A DNA stretch of 9,333 nt, from the NCBI GenBank assembly GCA_023391275.1, contig JAEWBE010000115.1, positions 1-9,333 on the forward strand, read 5' to 3'. The translations under genes and the position numbers were made by a program. The stretch is from Bacillota bacterium. GTDB taxonomy: Bacteria; Bacillota; Clostridia; Oscillospirales; Acutalibacteraceae. Below the pieces are notes generated by a model. The model was not told the origin of the DNA. It saw only the letters and a list, made by a program, of their open reading frames with translations, and ran no database searches. Positions 6,339 through 9,333 of this stretch are shown piece by piece. Position 1 is the stretch's first letter. Every line of letters begins with the position of its first letter.

Positions 6339-6384
6339 AAGCTGATGAATCCTGTGCTTTTTTGCAGGAGTAATCAGCTTTTTT
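6339..6384 (+). terminator. Intrinsic terminator of the fluoride riboswitch expression platform
   Basis: An 8-bp stem (6339-6346 with 6373-6380) and an inner 5-bp stem (6350-6354 with 6365-6369) are followed by six T (6379-6384, partly shared with the stem). It lies between aptamer and crcB genes, so without fluoride transcription should end here. A rival pairing, 6284-6290 with 6342-6348, would break the stem and could act as antiterminator; this is inference. Confidence 0.75.
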
Positions 6385-6429
6385 GTATTATTTTTTTGCA
6401 ATCCGCAGCAAAATTTTCCGGAGGCCGTA

Positions 6430-6822
6430 ATGAGGAAATACTTATCGATCGCAGCCGGAGGAGCGGCAGGTGCTGTTCTGAGGCATTTTATTCAGTTGAT
6501 TCCGCTCCCGTTGAATGAGTCTTACCGTCCGCTTCTTACCATGATGATTAATATCAGCGGAAGTTTTCTTCTGGGTTTTTTAATGGTTTTGTTTGTACGG
6601 TGTCTGCCGGTTACCGCCGAACTCCGTTTGGGTATTACAACCGGCTTTCTGGGCGGATACACTACATTTTCCACCCTGTGCAAAGATTCCGTTCTGTTGT
6701 ATTTTTCAGGACATGCCCTGTTTTCCGCAGCTTATCTGGCGGCTTCCGTCTTGCTGGGGCTTGCCGCCGCCTGGCTTGGAATATTCGCCGGGAAGCACCT
6801 TGAACGGAGGCGCGTGTCTTGA
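6430..6822 (+). CDS. crcB: Fluc/CrcB fluoride channel subunit 1
   Basis: A 130-aa, four-helix membrane protein of the Fluc family, small dual-topology channels that let fluoride leave the cytoplasm. It has the early GGAAGAVLRHF motif (10-20), the pore asparagine in MMINISGSFLLG (N41) and GFLGGYTTFST (72-82), the break in helix 3 that coordinates the central Na+. The phenylalanine box is incomplete: F80 is present, but the partner three residues later is Leu83 instead of Phe. The C-terminus is basic (KHLERRR). CCGGAGG (6418-6424) precedes the ATG by 5 bases. It overlaps the next gene by 4 bases, so the two are translationally coupled and probably form a heterodimer. The fluoride riboswitch upstream explains its control. 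Confidence 0.93.
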   Translation: MRKYLSIAAGGAAGAVLRHFIQLIPLPLNESYRPLLTMMINISGSFLLGFLMVLFVRCLPVTAELRLGITTGFLGGYTTFSTLCKDSVLLYFSGHALFSAAYLAASVLLGLAAAWLGIFAGKHLERRRVS

Positions 6823-7181
6823 CATTGGTATTGTTAGCACTGGGCGGCGCCTGCGGCGCGGCAGCCCGGTACAAGCTGGGGTCGATTGTGCTTCGGTACA
6901 ACACCCACACATTTCCGTTCGGTACATTTGTAATTAACGTGACCGGCACATTGCTGCTTGGTCTGCTTTACGGATTTCATGTCAGCGGAAACCCGTACCT
7001 CCTTTTGGGCGACGGCTTTTGCGGCGCGTTCACTACTTTTTCCACATTTACGGTGGAAAGCGTACAGTTGATTCACGGCAAAGCGGGAAAAACTTCTGTT
7101 CAATTTGTTGTTTTGTCTGTTTTGGCGGGGCTGGCGTGTTTTCTGGTTGGGTATGGTGCCGCAGGCGTTTTTGCCGTTTAA
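6819..7181 (+). CDS. crcB: Fluc/CrcB fluoride channel subunit 2
   Basis: A 120-aa, four-helix Fluc protein, second of the tandem pair. It has GGACGAAARYKLG (9-21), the pore asparagine N40 in FVINVTGTLLLG, and GAFTTFSTFTVE (69-80) with the full phenylalanine box F74 and F77 and a glutamate at 80. The start is TTG at 6819, inside the last codons of the first crcB (4-base overlap), with CGGAGG (6805-6810) 8 bases upstream. No ATG gives a full-length protein. Unlike subunit 1 it keeps all visible pore residues, so the two genes probably encode unequal halves of a heterodimeric channel. Confidence 0.93.
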   Translation: MTLVLLALGGACGAAARYKLGSIVLRYNTHTFPFGTFVINVTGTLLLGLLYGFHVSGNPYLLLGDGFCGAFTTFSTFTVESVQLIHGKAGKTSVQFVVLSVLAGLACFLVGYGAAGVFAV

Positions 7182-7243
7182 ACTTCAACCTCTTCTTTTT
7201 ACTGATTTTTGCAAGGTTTTTGCAGCTAATATGAAAGTTAGTG

Positions 7244-7272
7244 TTGCATTTTAAACGTAATTTAGGTATAAC
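7244..7272 (+). promoter_or_regulatory. Candidate promoter for the PAP2 phosphatase gene
   Basis: TTGCAT (7244-7249), 17 bases and TATAAC (7267-7272) form a moderate sigma-A promoter. A TAAAAT at 7299-7304 is an alternative -10 box but lacks a -35 match. No clear terminator was seen between the second crcB stop and this site, so some read-through from the fluoride operon is possible. Confidence 0.45.
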
Positions 7273-7347
7273 TTTACTAGATGATAACAAAACACAGATA
7301 AAATGAAAGCAAGTGCTGCTGTTTTAATGATATAAGGGGATGTGTTA

Positions 7348-7869
7348 ATGACAGTGTCCATTTTGAATATGGATAATAAACTATTATCGCTGATACAGAG
7401 GCGCCTGCGATGCGCGGCTTTGGATAAAGTAATGCCGATTATTACTTCGCTGGGTACCTGCGGGGTTATTTGGGGCGTTGTCATGGTTGTTTTTTTGAGG
7501 ATGCACAGATATCGCAGAATGGGACTGATTCTGTTTGTTACTCTGGTACTGTGCGCGCTTCTTACCAACCTTGTTCTGAAGCCGATTGTGGCAAGACCCC
7601 GCCCATGCCATATTTCCCCTGAAGTTCCCCTGCTGATTCCCTGCCCGATGGATTATTCCTTTCCGTCCGGGCACACCATGTCTTCCTTTGCGGCGGCAAT
7701 GATTATTATGAATGTAATTCCTGTGTTGGGGGTTATTGCCTTTGTGTTGGCGGCCCTGATTGCTTTTTCCCGCCTGTATCTTTATGTCCATTATCCCAGT
7801 GATGTGCTGGCGGGTACGCTGTTCGGCCTTGCGATGGCCTGCATGATGCTTTTAGTTTTTCTCCGTTAA
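7348..7869 (+). CDS. PAP2-family membrane phosphatase (BcrC-like)
   Basis: A 173-aa integral membrane phosphatase of the PAP2 superfamily. All three catalytic motifs are intact: KPIVARPRP (K78 to P86, the KX6RP motif), FPSGH (P106-H109) and SRLYLYVHYPSD (S141, R142, H148, D152). H148 is the expected nucleophile and H109 the proton donor. About five hydrophobic helices are visible (about 29-50, 58-77, 110-124, 126-143, 152-171). Short proteins of this type in Firmicutes often dephosphorylate undecaprenyl pyrophosphate for cell wall recycling and bacitracin resistance (BcrC), but phosphatidylglycerophosphate or other lipid phosphates are also possible. The ATG at 7348 is chosen because AGGGGA (7335-7340) is 7 bases upstream; an in-frame GTG at 7342 is too close to it. 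Confidence 0.9.
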   Translation: MTVSILNMDNKLLSLIQRRLRCAALDKVMPIITSLGTCGVIWGVVMVVFLRMHRYRRMGLILFVTLVLCALLTNLVLKPIVARPRPCHISPEVPLLIPCPMDYSFPSGHTMSSFAAAMIIMNVIPVLGVIAFVLAALIAFSRLYLYVHYPSDVLAGTLFGLAMACMMLLVFLR

Positions 7870-7951
7870 GCGTTAAAGGGAATATTTGTTGGGGTTGAAT
7901 TGGGCTTTCCGTGCTTTATGCGGATGGGCTGTCAAACATAGTGTGGTTTCC

Positions 7952-7987
7952 AAAGGGCCTGCCGATTTTTGTCGGCAGGCCCTTTTT
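7952..7987 (+). terminator. Rho-independent terminator after the PAP2 gene
   Basis: A perfect 14-bp GC-rich stem (7952-7965 with 7972-7985) with a 6-base loop ends in five T (7983-7987). It lies between two convergent genes and could also stop transcripts of the copper protein gene on the minus strand, although the T tract on that side is short. Confidence 0.9.
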
Positions 7988-7997
7988 GTCTGCAGTT

Positions 7998-8339
7998 TTA
8001 ACGCTGCGCCATTGATTTGCATTCTTCCGCGCAGGCTTTGCACTCGGCCGAACACTGCTTACAGTGTTCATCCTGAAACGTGTCGCACTGTGCGGCGCAT
8101 TTTTCACATACCGTGGCACAAAGGGCGCACAAATCCTTTGCACTTTGCGCTTTCATCATCATAAAGCAGGCTGACTCTTTACAGATACCGGCGCATTCCA
8201 GTAATAAGCTGATGCACGGTCTTCTTTCATGCACATCCGGTTCATTCAGGCATAGCTGCATGCATTCCAAACAGGTTTGTGCGCATTTATTGCATATATC
8301 AATGCATTTTTGGTGTTCATTATTCGAAATAATAGAAAT
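7998..8339 (-). CDS. Four-helix-bundle copper-binding protein (Csp/DUF326) with apparent ATT start
   Basis: About 113 aa with 20 cysteines in CxxxC and CxxC spacing (12, 16, 19, 23, 26, 30, 42, 49, 53, 58, 71, 74, 78, 81, 85, 93, 96, 100, 103, 107). The helical pattern, LNEPDV and the CALCATVCEKCAAQC stretch match the DUF326/Csp family, four-helix bundles that store many Cu(I) ions on inward-facing cysteines. There is no signal peptide, so it is probably cytosolic like Csp3. The first ATG/GTG/TTG in frame is TTG at 8270, which would remove the conserved first helix (HQKCIDICNKCAQTC). The frame is open back to a TGA at 8374-8372, with no canonical start between. The strong purine site AGGGGGA (8353-8347) lies 8 bases before the ATT at 8339, which I take as the start; ATC at 8342 is the alternative. 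An ATG at 8320-8318 is in another frame, so a one-base deletion is also possible. Confidence 0.85.
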   Translation of the reverse strand: MSIISNNEHQKCIDICNKCAQTCLECMQLCLNEPDVHERRPCISLLLECAGICKESACFMMMKAQSAKDLCALCATVCEKCAAQCDTFQDEHCKQCSAECKACAEECKSMAQR

Positions 8340-8346
8340 GATTTCT

Positions 8347-8353
8347 TCCCCCT
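8347..8353 (-). promoter_or_regulatory. Ribosome binding site supporting the ATT start
   Basis: On the minus strand this reads AGGGGGA. It is the only strong site upstream of the copper protein, 8 bases from the ATT at 8339 and about 77 bases from the TTG at 8270. Confidence 0.6.
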
Positions 8354-8477
8354 TTTTTCCATTTAAACTTATTATGTTCTTTCATATAGATGATTATGTG
8401 CCTTACGGTAAACGGCCAAAAATCTTTTATTCATTCTATTGAATAATATTTTATAGCAAAATTGGGCGGCACGAGTA

Positions 8478-8505
8478 ACTGAAGATTGTGCAACTAATCT
8501 TCAGT
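8478..8505. repeat. 10-bp inverted repeat upstream of the collagen-like gene
   Basis: The arms ACTGAAGATT (8478-8487) and AATCTTCAGT (8496-8505) are perfectly complementary around an 8-base loop. No T run follows on either strand, so it is more likely an operator or leader structure than a terminator. It lies 82 bases before the ATG at 8587 and in the divergent region shared with the copper protein. Confidence 0.5.
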
Positions 8506-8542
8506 CTTAACATACTATGTAAAAGATCAATTTTGTAGATTT

Positions 8543-8548
8543 TATAAT
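8543..8548 (+). promoter_or_regulatory. Candidate -10 box for the collagen-like gene
   Basis: TATAAT, 39 bases before the ATG; its -35 region (TAAAAG) is weak. CATACTATG at 8511-8519 loosely resembles the -10 boxes of mother-cell sporulation sigma factors (SigE/SigK) and would suit an exosporium gene, but one position differs and no clear -35 was found. Confidence 0.35.
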
Positions 8549-8586
8549 ATGATTTCTATAAGTTTTAAGGAAATGGGAGATTGACT

Positions 8587-9333
8587 ATGTCTTGTGGAAG
8601 AAGACCTTCACAGTTCGAAGAGAACGAAAATTTTACCCCGGAAATGAAGATATATCATAACAGCAGCTTTGATGCATGTCACGACCATGATCATGATAAT
8701 GACTGCAGGTGCTGCTGTGTAGGTCCACCCGGTCCGCAAGGCCCAAGAGGTCCCGCAGGTCCGCAAGGCCCAATGGGATTTCCCGGCCATACGGGTCCAA
8801 CCGGCCCGAGAGGCCCAATAGGCCCGACTGGCGCGGCAGGTGCAACAGGCCCGACTGGCGCGGCAGGTGCAACAGGCCCGACAGGAGCAACAGGCGCAGC
8901 AGGCGCAACAGGCCCGACAGGACCAACTGGCGCGGCAGGCGCAACAGGCCCGACAGGACCAACTGGCGCAGCAGGCGCAACAGGCCCGACAGGACCAACT
9001 GGCGCAGCAGGCGCAACCGGTCCAACAGGACCAACTGGCGCAGCAGGAGCAACAGGCCCGACAGGACCGACTGGCGCAGCAGGCGCAACCGGTCCAACAG
9101 GACCAACTGGCGCAGCAGGAGCAACAGGCCCAACAGGACCGACTGGCGCAGCAGGAGCAACAGGCCCGACAGGCCCTACTGGCGCGGCAGGAGCAACAGG
9201 CCCGACAGGACCAACTGGTGCAGCAGGAGCAACAGGCCCGACAGGCCCAACTGGCCCGACAGGTCCAACAGGTCCGACAGGTCCGACTGGTGCAGCCGGA
9301 GGAGCTGGAACAACAGGCCCGACAGGCCCGACA
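8587..9333 (+). CDS. Collagen-like Gly-X-Y repeat protein (BclA-like), 3' end outside window
   Basis: The frame runs from ATG 8587 to the window edge without a stop: 249 codons, incomplete at the C-terminus. GGGAGA (8575-8580) lies 6 bases upstream. Residues 1-45 form a non-collagen head with no signal peptide, a His/Asp cluster (HDHDHD, 32-37) and five cysteines (31, 40, 42, 43, 44) just before the triple helix. From G46 there are 68 uninterrupted Gly-X-Y triplets, first varied (GPPGPQGPRG, 46-55), then mainly GPT, GAT and GAA. Thr-rich Gly-X-Y repeats are typical of glycosylated exosporium filaments such as BclA in spore-forming Firmicutes. The cysteines beside the helix could lock a trimer by disulfides, and the His/Asp cluster could bind metal; both are inference. 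A C-terminal globular domain is expected beyond the window. Confidence 0.9.
   Translation, partial: MSCGRRPSQFEENENFTPEMKIYHNSSFDACHDHDHDNDCRCCCVGPPGPQGPRGPAGPQGPMGFPGHTGPTGPRGPIGPTGAAGATGPTGAAGATGPTGATGAAGATGPTGPTGAAGATGPTGPTGAAGATGPTGPTGAAGATGPTGPTGAAGATGPTGPTGAAGATGPTGPTGAAGATGPTGPTGAAGATGPTGPTGAAGATGPTGPTGAAGATGPTGPTGPTGPTGPTGPTGAAGGAGTTGPTGPT
8911..9234 (+). repeat. Nine 36-bp tandem repeats within the collagen-like gene
   Basis: Nine consecutive units of 36 bp, each encoding GPTGPTGAAGAT, start at 8911, 8947, 8983, 9019, 9055, 9091, 9127, 9163 and 9199. Units differ almost only at third codon positions. Units four and six are identical, and units three and five differ at one base, so 8983-9054 and 9055-9126 form a 72-bp higher-order duplication. 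Confidence 0.9.

Noticed and set aside
7384..7791. Minus-strand frame inside the PAP2 gene
   Set aside because: It is opposite a gene with all three PAP2 motifs intact, and its His/Asn/Gln-rich product is typical of an antisense shadow.
8633..9160. Long minus-strand open frame rich in Leu and Arg
   Set aside because: It is the antisense reading of the Gly-X-Y repeats; its low-complexity LLRLLRQLVLSG pattern follows from the 36-bp repeat, and the plus-strand collagen frame has a ribosome binding site and known composition.
8911..9234. Regular repeats that could suggest a CRISPR array
   Set aside because: The 36-bp units are directly adjacent with no unique spacers and are translated as collagen triplets.

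Overview
The window looks like chromosome of a mid-GC, spore-forming Clostridia member (Firmicutes), possibly Oscillospiraceae/Ruminococcaceae-like. The support is strong AGGAGG-type ribosome binding sites, sigma-A-type promoters, U-tailed hairpin terminators, GTG and TTG starts, and a BclA-like collagen-repeat gene typical of exosporium proteins. The family assignment is inference; no rRNA or tRNA is present to test it.

Layout. Positions 1-412 hold a probable tail of an upstream gene, an intrinsic terminator and a possible operator/promoter, then a HAD-IB phosphatase (413-1141, +). It converges on a DEAD-box RNA helicase with a DbpA-type RNA-binding domain (1237-2931, -), and a perfect 21-bp hairpin separates the two. 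After a 358-bp divergent gap comes an orphan two-helix membrane protein (3290-3925, +). This converges on an unusual fusion (4087-5406, -): an ArAE_1-like membrane domain joined to a Cof-type HAD domain that has lost its nucleophilic aspartate. A long nested hairpin, able to terminate in both directions, lies between them. The fusion gene has a good promoter whose -35 box is overlapped by palindromes made of TTTAC/GTAAA half-sites. Divergent from it is an orphan 159-aa Cys-containing protein (5595-6074, +).

The clearest functional unit is at 6179-7181: a sigma-A promoter, a fluoride riboswitch (crcB motif), an intrinsic terminator and two overlapping crcB/fluC genes, together a fluoride-responsive export operon with a probable heterodimeric Fluc channel. 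A PAP2-family, BcrC-like lipid phosphatase follows (7348-7869, +) with its own promoter and terminator.

The right end has a Csp/DUF326 cytosolic copper-binding protein (about 7998-8339, -). Its conserved N-terminus lies upstream of any ATG/GTG/TTG, so translation probably starts at ATT, or the gene has an early frameshift. Divergent from it is a collagen-like protein (8587 to the window edge, +) with a His/Asp- and Cys-rich N-terminus and at least 68 uninterrupted Gly-X-Y triplets, built from 36-bp tandem repeats.

The points most worth following are the ArAE-HAD fusion with its degenerate active site, its palindromic promoter region, the odd start of the copper protein, and the pairing of two metal-ligand-rich proteins at the right edge.
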